DNA of 64,000 nucleotides from Psychrobacter luti (GTDB lineage: Bacteria; Pseudomonadota; Gammaproteobacteria; Pseudomonadales; Moraxellaceae), in assembly GCF_014192115.1 (NCBI RefSeq), contig NZ_JACHXL010000002.1, positions 372,001-436,000 on the forward strand, read 5' to 3'. The position numbers were made by a program, and so were the translations under genes. Positions 57,308 to 64,000 of this stretch are shown in pieces. Positions within the stretch are counted from its first letter, which is position 1, and each line of letters starts with the position of its first letter. Under the pieces are notes generated by a model, which was not told the DNA's origin, ran no database searches, and was given only the letters and a program-made list of their open reading frames with translations.

Positions 57308-57712
57308 TTACGACGCCGGTAGGCTGTCGATACCTTCGATACGAGTTACTATACCATTATCATCAAAATAAACAATTAAGTGCTGGCTGGCATTTTTAAC
57401 ATCGGCGATACCTTTGCGGCGACCTTCTGTCCCTGCTTTATAATCGTAAATATAATCCCAGCGTTTAGGCTCTAATGTATCTTTAATTGCTGGGCTGCCA
57501 AGAATATAAAGTACTTGATTTTGATTCATACCCACTTGTAGTTTTTGTGCTTGGGTTTGGGTAATAGCAGTACCTTGTGGCAAATCAATCTTATACACAC
57601 TCAGTAATGAGCAGCCAGACATAGCGACAGCGGCACTAAGCATACTGGTAATGGCAATTTTGCGTACTGCGCTTGCAGAGCTTAACGAACGAAAATTCAA
57701 TGTCTTTATCAT
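57308..57712 (-). CDS. bamE: Outer membrane assembly lipoprotein BamE
   Basis: About 134 aa from the Met at 57712; the frame is open further upstream to 57841. Small lipoprotein of the beta-barrel assembly machinery. A signal peptide ends in the lipobox AMSGC, giving a lipidated Cys at residue 34. The SmpA/OmlA domain follows: YKIDLPQGTAITQTQAQKLQVGMNQNQVLYILGSP, then WDYIYDYKAG and LIVYFDDNGIVTRIEG, all matching BamE. No start has a good ribosome site, so the N-terminus is uncertain. It is divergent from fur, a conserved arrangement in Pseudomonas and Acinetobacter. Confidence 0.93.
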   Translation of the reverse strand: MIKTLNFRSLSSASAVRKIAITSMLSAAVAMSGCSLLSVYKIDLPQGTAITQTQAQKLQVGMNQNQVLYILGSPAIKDTLEPKRWDYIYDYKAGTEGRRKGIADVKNASQHLIVYFDDNGIVTRIEGIDSLPAS

Positions 57713-57950
57713 GGTAAGATGACTCATAAAAAATGGGTTAGGCGCAGCTAAGAACCGATAATGCTGGTCTTGCAGGCAATCTTGGACAAATGATACGTCA
57801 TTTACTTGCAATTGCCTACCACTTACGACATTATTTACCAAACGCTATCTTGCAGTATTTATTATTTATATTTTAAATTCATAGACTTGGCGTCAGATTT
57901 TTATAAAAAAATGCTCTAGAAATTCGCCTAAGAGTGGCTAGGTCTTTATA

Positions 57951-57973
57951 GCTGATATTTTTTTATCAGCTAT
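57951..57973. promoter_or_regulatory. Palindrome in the bamE/fur divergent region
   Basis: ATAGCTGATA, a T-rich spacer, and TATCAGCTAT form a nearly perfect dyad about 80 nt before the fur start. It may be an operator or a hairpin in a leader; it does not match the classical Fur box. Confidence 0.45.
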
Positions 57974-58051
57974 TATTACTCATGATTAATGATTTTTTAA
58001 CTCGTGTTTTTGAATTTATTTGCTAAGACTTTCATAGTCAGAAGGGATATT

Positions 58052-58486
58052 ATGGCTTCTTTTACCAATCAAGATTTACGTAAAGCGGGTTTGAAAGTAA
58101 CGTTACCGCGTATCAAAATTTTAGAGCTGCTTGAAAGCGCAGAGCTGCATCATATGAGTGCAGAAGAGGTGTATAAGGCGCTGATTGAGCAAGGTGAGGA
58201 TGTGGGTCTCGCAACCGTTTATCGCGTGCTGACGCAGTTTGAGCAAGCGGGTATCGTTGAACGTCATAACTTTGAAAACAATCTATCAGTATTTGAGATT
58301 ACCCAAGAAGAGCATCACGACCATCTGGTTTGCGATGTCTGCGGTAAGATTATCGAATTCCATAATGCAATCATCGAAGAAGAGCAGACCAAAGTAGCGG
58401 CAGAGCATGGCTTTAAGTTATCAGGTCATTCCTTAGTGCTCTACGGTATTTGCGACAATCAGGCTTGTAAAGATAACGCAAAATAA
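58052..58486 (+). CDS. fur: Ferric uptake regulator Fur
   Basis: A 144-aa iron-responsive repressor. Start at MASFTNQDLRKAGLKVTLPRIKIL with GAAGGG 6 nt upstream. The N-terminal winged helix includes MSAEEVYKALIEQGEDVGLATVYRVLTQFE. The metal-binding dimerisation domain has HHDHLVCDVCGKIIEF, with the His-rich site and first Cys pair, and CDNQACKDN at the end, which is consistent with a structural zinc site. Length and motifs are those of gammaproteobacterial Fur. It ends at a terminator shared with convergent pilU. Confidence 0.97.
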   Translation: MASFTNQDLRKAGLKVTLPRIKILELLESAELHHMSAEEVYKALIEQGEDVGLATVYRVLTQFEQAGIVERHNFENNLSVFEITQEEHHDHLVCDVCGKIIEFHNAIIEEEQTKVAAEHGFKLSGHSLVLYGICDNQACKDNAK

Positions 58487-58527
58487 GCGTTTCAAAAAAT
58501 ATCTTATACGTATAATTCTAAAGCCAT

Positions 58528-58562
58528 AAAAAGAGCCCTCACATTTGATGAGGGCTCTTTTT
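58528..58562. terminator. Bidirectional terminator between fur and pilU
   Basis: A 14-bp stem AAAAAGAGCCCTCA with its complement, with T-runs on both strands, lies between the convergent genes. Confidence 0.93.
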
Positions 58563-58591
58563 ATTGAAAATATTAACTAAATTATCTTAAG

Positions 58592-59713
58592 CTAAGTAAT
58601 ATCTAACGATAAACTATCCGCGCCTTCATCTAAATTGGCAGTGCCGTTTTTATTGCTCAGTTTGATTTTTAAGCGCAAATCATTAGGGGAGTCAGCGTGG
58701 AGAATGGCTTCTTTATAGGTGATTTCGCCCTGTTCATACAAGTCAAACAGCGCTTGGTCAAAGGTTTGCATACCACTCTCCCGTGAGCGCGTCATCACAT
58801 CTTTGATTTCATGAACTTCGCCTTTACGGATATAGTCACTAATCAGCTGTGAGTTTAATAAAATCTCAATAGCAGCGCGGCGTCCTTTACCATCAGGCGT
58901 TGGAATCAGCTGCTGGGCGATAATGGCTTGTAAATTTAATGATAAGTCCATAAACAACTGATTATGACGACTGGTTTCAAAAAAGTGAATAATACGGTCA
59001 ATCGCTTGGTTGGCGTTATTGGCATGTAAGGTGGCGAAAACCAGATGTCCTGTCTCAGCATATTGAATCGCATAACTCATGACCTCGCGGTTACGAATCT
59101 CGCCAATCAAAATAACATCAGGGGCTTGGCGTAAGGTGTTTTTTAGACCAGCTTCAAAAGAGTGGGTATCGATACCGACTTCACGCTGAGTGATAATACA
59201 ACCGCGATGCTTATGCACAAACTCGATAGGATCTTCGATGGTAATAATATGACCATGTGAGTTCTGGTTACGGTGCCCAATCATTGCCGCAAGGGTAGTT
59301 GATTTACCCGTACCTGTTGCACCAACCAACAAGATGATACCGCGCTTTTTCATGGCCAGCTCTTTTAATGCTGGTGGCAGGCGCAGCTCTTCAACCGTCG
59401 GAATTTTATTTTCAATTTTCCGTAAAATCATTCCTGCCATGTCGCGCTGTATGAAGGCGCTAACCCGAAAACGCGCTTGCTGAGCTTGGTCTGTAATCGC
59501 AAACTGACACTCATTGGTTTCGTCGAACTCTTTTTGTTGGCTTGGCGTCATCACCCCTTTGACTAATCTCAAGGTTTGCTCAGCCGTTAACGGCGTTTTG
59601 CCCACGGGTAGAATTTTGCCATTAATTTTCATGGATGGCGCAACGTCAGCGGTAATAAAAAGGTCAGAGCCATTTTTATTGATCATTAACTGTAAAAGTT
59701 TATCAATGTCCAT
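58592..59713 (-). CDS. pilU: Type IV pilus retraction ATPase PilU
   Basis: A 373-aa PilT-like ATPase that assists pilus retraction under load. It starts MDIDKLLQLMINKNGSDLFITADVAPSMKING, the PAS-like N-terminal domain. Walker A is GATGTGKSTT, Asp box TIEDPIEFVHKH, Walker B region VILIGEIRNREVM and His box FATLHANNANQAIDRI. The PilU-type C-terminal extension (KLSNKNGTANLDEG...) exceeds PilT by about 25 residues. The GAT variation of the P-loop and the tail separate it from PilT. It lies 186 nt downstream of pilT, so the two probably form an operon. Confidence 0.95.
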   Translation of the reverse strand: MDIDKLLQLMINKNGSDLFITADVAPSMKINGKILPVGKTPLTAEQTLRLVKGVMTPSQQKEFDETNECQFAITDQAQQARFRVSAFIQRDMAGMILRKIENKIPTVEELRLPPALKELAMKKRGIILLVGATGTGKSTTLAAMIGHRNQNSHGHIITIEDPIEFVHKHRGCIITQREVGIDTHSFEAGLKNTLRQAPDVILIGEIRNREVMSYAIQYAETGHLVFATLHANNANQAIDRIIHFFETSRHNQLFMDLSLNLQAIIAQQLIPTPDGKGRRAAIEILLNSQLISDYIRKGEVHEIKDVMTRSRESGMQTFDQALFDLYEQGEITYKEAILHADSPNDLRLKIKLSNKNGTANLDEGADSLSLDIT

Positions 59714-59899
59714 AACGTACCTACACTTGGAATATATAGATTAAAAGGTGCTTCAATAAACTTTTAAAGACTGCCAATAACGACCATTAAAAATGAATAA
59801 AGCCGATTAAAAATCTATGATTGTCAATTTGTAATGTTATTAAAACTTAGTGTTATCAAAACCTAGGGCTATAAGGGTTTAGTCTTCTAAAAACCAGTA

Positions 59900-60955
59900 C
59901 TAAATAAACGCCTCAGGCTGCTTGGCATAAGGACGTGCAACATCTTTGCTAATAGTACCTTTTGAGACAAGGTTCTTAAGTGTTTGGTCAAGGGTAATCA
60001 TGCCGTCGCCTGCACCCGTCTGAATAGAGGAGTACATTTGGGCGATTTTATTCTCACGTATCAAGTTACGAATTGCGGGCGTGCCTAGCATAATTTCATG
60101 CGCTGCAATTCGTCCACCAGTTTGACGACGCAAAAGAGTTTGCGAGATGACGGCCTGCAATGATTCTGAAAGCATCGCTCGAATCATGTCTTTTTCAGCA
60201 GCAGGGAAGACGTCAATCACACGGTCAATGGTTTTTGCCGCTGAGCTGGTGTGCAAAGTACCAAAGACTAAGTGTCCCGTTTCAGCGGCGGTCAACGCTA
60301 AGCGAATAGTCTCAAGGTCACGAAGCTCACCAACGAGGATAACGTCTGGATCTTCACGTAGGGCAGAGCGTAGAGCTGGTTCGAAACCTAAGGTATCGCG
60401 GTGTACTTCACGTTGGTTAATCAAGCTCTTCTTAGACTCGTGGACAAACTCAATCGGGTCTTCAATGGTTAAGATATGCTCTTTACGAGTTTCATTGATA
60501 TAATCAATCATGGCCGCCAGCGTGGTAGACTTCCCTGAACCCGTCGGACCTGTAACCAATACTACGCCACGTTTAAAGTCGGACACACGTTTGAACACCT
60601 CGCCCATACCCAAGTCTTCCATGGTAAGAACTTTAGAAGGAATGGTACGAAAGACCGCGCCTGCACCGCGGTTTTGGTTAAAAGCGTTAACACGAAAGCG
60701 CGCTAGATTTGGAATCTCAAAAGAGAAATCGGTCTCAAAGAATTCTTCAAAGTCGGCACGCTGCTTATCATTCATAATGTCATAAATAAGCTGATGCACC
60801 ACCTGATGGCTCATCTCTGGCATATTGATACGGGTCATCTCACCATCGACACGAATCATCGCTGGCATACCGGCTGAAATATGTAAATCTGAGGCTTTAT
60901 GCTTGACTGTAAAGCGCAGCAAGTCTTCGATGCTTAAGTTATTCTTTTCAGCCAT
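59900..60955 (-). CDS. pilT: Type IV pilus retraction ATPase PilT
   Basis: The 351-aa hexameric motor that depolymerises type IV pili for twitching, DNA uptake and surface sensing. Motifs: N-terminal SDLHISAGMPAMIRVDG, Walker A GPTGSGKSTT, Asp box TIEDPIEFVHES, Walker B VILVGELRDLETIRLAL, His box FGTLHTSSAAKTIDRVIDVFP, and the C-terminal AIRNLIRENK retraction motif (AIRNLIRE is the conserved element required for retraction). AGGAA lies 9-10 nt before the ATG. Located with pilU, away from the pilin genes at 18-28 kb. Confidence 0.98.
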   Translation of the reverse strand: MAEKNNLSIEDLLRFTVKHKASDLHISAGMPAMIRVDGEMTRINMPEMSHQVVHQLIYDIMNDKQRADFEEFFETDFSFEIPNLARFRVNAFNQNRGAGAVFRTIPSKVLTMEDLGMGEVFKRVSDFKRGVVLVTGPTGSGKSTTLAAMIDYINETRKEHILTIEDPIEFVHESKKSLINQREVHRDTLGFEPALRSALREDPDVILVGELRDLETIRLALTAAETGHLVFGTLHTSSAAKTIDRVIDVFPAAEKDMIRAMLSESLQAVISQTLLRRQTGGRIAAHEIMLGTPAIRNLIRENKIAQMYSSIQTGAGDGMITLDQTLKNLVSKGTISKDVARPYAKQPEAFI

Positions 60956-61315
60956 AATCGGATATTCCTATCAATAAATAAGGGTGAGCCAAAAAGCGTA
61001 TAGAATATATAACGCATACTTATTCTATAACGCCATCTAAGCCAATAATCTTAAAAATATGTTGATATTCGCTGTCTTTGTTACCATTACTACTGTCTTT
61101 AGTAGTAAATGTTAGACCATGTAACAATATCATAACAAGACTGTGGCTATTTAACCATCTACTATATAAATAAAATGCAAAAATAGTTCAGTTCTTCATT
61201 GTTTATTAATATGAGTTTATCATTTCGCTATTAACAAAGTATTTATCAAAAGTTAAAACGACCTATAAAAACAATTATCTAAGACAATAGCATCTTTTAT
61301 CCCTGTGAGCCTTTT
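60956..61315. other. Divergent intergenic region pilT/yggS
   Basis: 360 nt, AT-rich, no ORF or clear hairpin. Promoters for pilTU and the yggS-type gene must lie here. Confidence 0.4.
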
Positions 61316-62095
61316 ATGAATGACATCTCTAAGCAAGCCCATAAAAACCATATTACTACCGAAATGATTTCACTTGACATGCAAAATGATGAAAGTGAGG
61401 TAAATAATATAAGTTTAATTGAAAGTTGGCAGCAGGTTAATAAACAGGTGGCGCAGGCGTGTGCACAAGCGACAAGGCAGAATAATGAAGTCACTTTACT
61501 GGCGGTATCCAAAACCAAGCCTGCTGAGATGGTTGCGACATTAGCGCGGCAAGGGCAGCGTAATTTTGGTGAAAATTATCTGCAAGAAGCGCTTGAAAAA
61601 ATACAAGTTTTGCGAGAACAGCCAGAATGTGAACCTATAATTTGGCATTATATTGGCAGCATTCAGCGTAATAAAACGCGTGATATTGCTGAGCATTTTG
61701 ATTGGGTTCAAACACTAGAGCGTGAGATTATTGCCAAGCGCCTCAATGAACAACGCCCAACTGAACTGCCGCCCCTTAATGTATTGATACAAGTTAATAT
61801 CGATATTGAAGACAGCAAATCAGGATGTTTGCCAGCTGAATTGCCCGCATTAATATCTGCCATTAAACATTACGAGCGTTTGCAATTGCGTGGTTTGATG
61901 ATTATTCCGGCAAAAGCCAATACCGATGCCTTTGCTCGAACTAAGCAATTATTTGAAGATATCAAGGTTGAGCATCCAGAGTTGCCGCAGTGGGATACGC
62001 TGAGCATGGGTATGAGTGAGGATATGAGCGCAGCCATTGCCAATGGCTCGACCATGGTACGCGTCGGTACGGCAATATTTGGAGCGCGTGCCTGA
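61316..62095 (+). CDS. yggS: PLP homeostasis protein, YggS/PLPBP family
   Basis: A 259-aa single-domain PLP-binding protein that maintains vitamin B6 and amino acid balance but has no known catalytic activity. PLP lysine is in VSKTKP (about residue 65). Other family motifs: NFGENYLQEALEK, WHYIGSIQRNKTRDI, VNIDIEDSKSGC, LRGLMIIP and SMGMSEDMSAAIANGSTMVRVGTAIFG. The first 35 residues are an Asn/Glu/Ile-rich extension absent from E. coli YggS; a later start is possible, but none has a good ribosome site. Next to pilT, a neighbourhood widely conserved in Pseudomonas. Confidence 0.94.
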   Translation: MNDISKQAHKNHITTEMISLDMQNDESEVNNISLIESWQQVNKQVAQACAQATRQNNEVTLLAVSKTKPAEMVATLARQGQRNFGENYLQEALEKIQVLREQPECEPIIWHYIGSIQRNKTRDIAEHFDWVQTLEREIIAKRLNEQRPTELPPLNVLIQVNIDIEDSKSGCLPAELPALISAIKHYERLQLRGLMIIPAKANTDAFARTKQLFEDIKVEHPELPQWDTLSMGMSEDMSAAIANGSTMVRVGTAIFGARA

Positions 62096-62119
62096 TTTTT
62101 GTTATTGTCATTAAACCAA

Positions 62120-62166
62120 TTAAGCTCATATTAAGATGCTAAAGCTTACATTGGCATTGAGCTTAA
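62120..62166. terminator. Weak dyad between yggS and paeA
   Basis: TTAAGCTCA (62120-62128) and TGAGCTTAA (62158-62166) form a 9-bp stem with a long 29-nt loop between convergent genes. There is no T-run, so a terminator role is doubtful. Confidence 0.3.
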
Positions 62167-62176
62167 AGTATGGTAA

Positions 62177-63454
62177 TTATTTAACTGCTTCCTCAATTTT
62201 GGTGACGAGTAGCTGCGTAATTTTAAGATTGTCAGTAGCGATAATCTCAAAACGATAATTGGCATATTCAATGGTATCGGTTTTTTTAGGAATTTTGCGT
62301 AGCATATACATCATAAAGCCGCTGATGGTCTCATAGTTCTGACTGCGTGGTAAATTGACGATATCTAGCGCCCGAATGACGTCTTCAATAGGCGTCATAC
62401 CATCGATGAGCCAAGAATTATCCGTACGCTGTACGATAGGTTGCTCTTCGACTGTCACTAGTTCACCCATGACAATACTCATCACATCGCGTAGGGTAAT
62501 GACGCCAACCACCAAGCCATATTCATTGACGATAACGGCAAAGTCAGCACCTGTCGATTTAAACATCTCTAACACTTCAAACAAAGACAAAGTATCGGGT
62601 ACAAATAACGCTGGTTTTAATAGCGCTTTGTCAATGAGGCTAACTTCTTGCTGGTTAAGTACCAAGGCTAAAAAGCTGCGCGACTCTACATAACCGATAA
62701 TTTGTTCTAAATCGTCTTCCTCACAGACCAAAAACTTATTATGCGGCTGCGCGATCATCACCTCGACCACTTCTTCGGTACTGGTTTTGCTATCGAAATA
62801 AACGATATGCTCACGCGGATTCATCACTGAGGTGACGGTACGCTCTTGCATCTCAAAGATGTTTTCGATCAAATGGTGCTCTTGTTTTTTGAGCACACCC
62901 GCTTCAGCGCCAGCGTCCATTACGGCATAGATATCTTCTGGAGTAATGTCGTCTTGGCGAATGGTTGAGATGTCAAAAAGCTCAAAGATAAGGTTTGCGG
63001 CGCCATCAAAGACCCAAATAACCGGCTTAAAAATAAAGGTCAACGCCATCATAGGGCGTACCAGTCGCACAGCAAAGATTTCAGCATTAGACATCGCCAA
63101 ACGCCTAGGCATCAAATCAGCAAGTAGGGAAAATAAACTGGTAATAAGCACGAATGAGATGATAGATGCCGCCGCTTCATGCTTGATCAACAGCTGCAAA
63201 TAAGGGCTAATGGCTGACTCACCAACCGCACCGGCTGAAATGGCAACGGCGTTCAGAACAACTTGCACCACAGTAATAAATCCACCAGGATTTTCTTGCA
63301 TATGCAGGACATCAAGAGCGCGGACTTCGCCTTCTTTTGCCATGATTTGGAGCTTAATCTTGCGACCAGCAGCGATGGCAATCTCGGCGGCAGAGACAAA
63401 AGCACTCAAGGTAAGTAATAAAAGAAGGAAGATAGTAGCAGTGATCAAACTCAT
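62177..63454 (-). CDS. paeA: CNNM/CorC-type transporter, PaeA (YtfL) orthologue
   Basis: A 425-aa inner membrane protein. The N-terminal DUF21 domain has four hydrophobic segments (residues 1-24, about 55-80, 92-115 and 125-155). It is followed by two CBS repeats (about 205-330) with TVTSVMNPREHIVYFD and VPDTLSLFEVLEMFKSTGADFAVIVNEYGLVVGVITLRDVM, and then a CorC_HlyC domain. The wording RQDDITPEDIYAVMDAGAEAGVLKKQEHHLIENIFEMQ and GFMMYMLRKIPKKTD closely matches E. coli YtfL, now called PaeA and linked to cadaverine/putrescine export. Orthology is inferred from remembered sequence similarity; other CNNM proteins transport Mg or Co. Confidence 0.88.
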   Translation of the reverse strand: MSLITATIFLLLLLTLSAFVSAAEIAIAAGRKIKLQIMAKEGEVRALDVLHMQENPGGFITVVQVVLNAVAISAGAVGESAISPYLQLLIKHEAAASIISFVLITSLFSLLADLMPRRLAMSNAEIFAVRLVRPMMALTFIFKPVIWVFDGAANLIFELFDISTIRQDDITPEDIYAVMDAGAEAGVLKKQEHHLIENIFEMQERTVTSVMNPREHIVYFDSKTSTEEVVEVMIAQPHNKFLVCEEDDLEQIIGYVESRSFLALVLNQQEVSLIDKALLKPALFVPDTLSLFEVLEMFKSTGADFAVIVNEYGLVVGVITLRDVMSIVMGELVTVEEQPIVQRTDNSWLIDGMTPIEDVIRALDIVNLPRSQNYETISGFMMYMLRKIPKKTDTIEYANYRFEIIATDNLKITQLLVTKIEEAVK

Positions 63455-63588
63455 GACGGACTCGGATAAAAATAGATAGGGTAGTTAGATTAAAAACAGT
63501 AGTTAGAATAGTGAGGAGTAAAAAATATGTATAAAAATTTGGGGCAAGTAGTAGATAATGAAAATTATTTATCAATAAAAACTAAAAA

Positions 63589-63608
63589 AGCTGGGTAAGC
63601 ACCCAGCT
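63589..63608 (-). terminator. Terminator of nadE
   Basis: An 8-bp stem AGCTGGGT/ACCCAGCT and 4-nt loop are followed on the minus strand by a T-run, about 145 nt downstream of the nadE stop. Confidence 0.85.
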
Positions 63609-63753
63609 AATTATAAAACACTTGAATAATATTATATAAAACTATATAAAAACTTAAATCTATCTAACCTTCTAGTTTGTCATTTAAATAAACATTAATC
63701 TAAAAAATAACAGCATATCTAAAAGGTTGTAATGATAAATCAGTAGTTAAAGC

Positions 63754-64000
63754 CTAGCCTTTGATTGACCATTTATTCACCAGTGGGAAACGACGCTCAC
63801 GACCAAAGGCTTTATGGCTAATCTTAGTGCCAATCGGTGCTTGCGAGCGTTTGTATTCGCTGTTATCAACCATTTTAATAACCTTGGCAACCAAGTCAGC
63901 ATCAAAGCCTTTATCGACAATATCTTGATAACCCATATCTTCATCGATATACGACATTAAGATACCATCTAGGACATCATAGTCAGGCAGGCTATCTTGG
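63754..64000 (-). CDS. nadE: NAD+ synthetase NadE, C-terminal end (partial)
   Basis: The 3' end of a gene that continues beyond the window; 81 codons are visible. The reading frame gives DSLPDYDVLDGILMSYIDEDMGYQDIV, then VAKVIKMVDNSEYKRSQAPIGTKISHKAFGRERRFPLVNKW. This matches the C-terminus of glutamine-dependent NAD+ synthetases, which amidate nicotinate adenine dinucleotide. The internal ATG at 63957 is not the start. Whether the N-terminal amidase domain is present cannot be seen. Confidence 0.92.
   Translation of the reverse strand, partial: QDSLPDYDVLDGILMSYIDEDMGYQDIVDKGFDADLVAKVIKMVDNSEYKRSQAPIGTKISHKAFGRERRFPLVNKWSIKG

Noticed and set aside
57842-58051. Classical Fur box for autoregulation of fur
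   Set aside because: ATTAATGAT-like pieces occur in this AT-rich gap, but no 19-nt palindrome close to GATAATGATAATCATTATC is present.

Overview
The window looks like chromosomal DNA of a Moraxellaceae gammaproteobacterium, most probably Psychrobacter. The clues are the low-to-moderate GC content, scattered single type II secretion genes, the fur/bamE/rnfH next to pilT/pilU arrangement, the divergent rne/rluC and engB/cytochrome c pairs, and the style of the proteins (Gln/Asn-rich insertions, long disordered tails). No insertion sequence, prophage, integrase or CRISPR array is visible. This is mostly core genome with a few accessory spots.

Layout. 0.15-3.2 kb: gspE, then on the other strand an exported RidA-like protein and a DUF4442 protein. 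3.5-6.7 kb: a two-gene McrB/McrC-type restriction module, directly followed by a tRNA cluster (Pro-UGG, Arg-UCU, His-GUG) with a good sigma-70 promoter and a terminator. 7.7-12.4 kb: an AraC-family regulator, an unrecognised helical protein, gspF and gspG. 12.7-15.6 kb: a free-standing DsbD-alpha domain protein followed by full-length DsbD, evidently a partial tandem duplication. 16-18.3 kb: outer membrane phospholipase A and a ComF-type phosphoribosyltransferase.

18.6-29.9 kb is a type IV pilus region. It holds a tightly overlapping minor-pilin operon (fimT/fimU-like, pilV, pilW, pilX, pilY1 and two pilE-like genes). Next come the major pilin gene behind a convincing sigma-54 (-24/-12) promoter, a second pilin paralogue, and on the opposite strand a PglL/TfpO-type O-oligosaccharyltransferase. 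The major pilin ends in Ser, the residue modified by TfpO enzymes in other species; the paralogue does not. The retraction ATPases pilT and pilU lie separately at 58.6-61 kb.

30-45 kb: fdxA, mutS, divergent secA, a small lipoprotein, two DUF2382 stress-type proteins (one with a PRC barrel), an acetyl-CoA acetyltransferase, homoserine dehydrogenase, a DsbC predicted to be a lipoprotein, and YedI. 45-53.7 kb: a very long RNase E (1462 aa) divergent from rluC across 1.25 kb of non-coding DNA, then a HAD phosphatase and EngB. 54-64 kb: cytochromes c5 and c4, an unassigned membrane protein, rnfH, bamE, fur, pilU, pilT, a YggS-type PLP protein, a PaeA/YtfL-type CBS transporter, and the 3' end of nadE running off the window.

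Themes: envelope assembly and export (T2SS, SecA, BamE, PldA), periplasmic thiol chemistry (two DsbD-alpha domains, DsbC; GspG, PilA and c-type cytochromes are possible clients) and surface pili with their glycosylation and retraction machinery. The best candidates for something new are the compact McrBC module without an obvious DNA-recognition domain, the paired pilins with possible sigma-54 promoters beside a glycosyltransferase, the solitary DsbD-alpha protein, and the unknown protein upstream of gspF.
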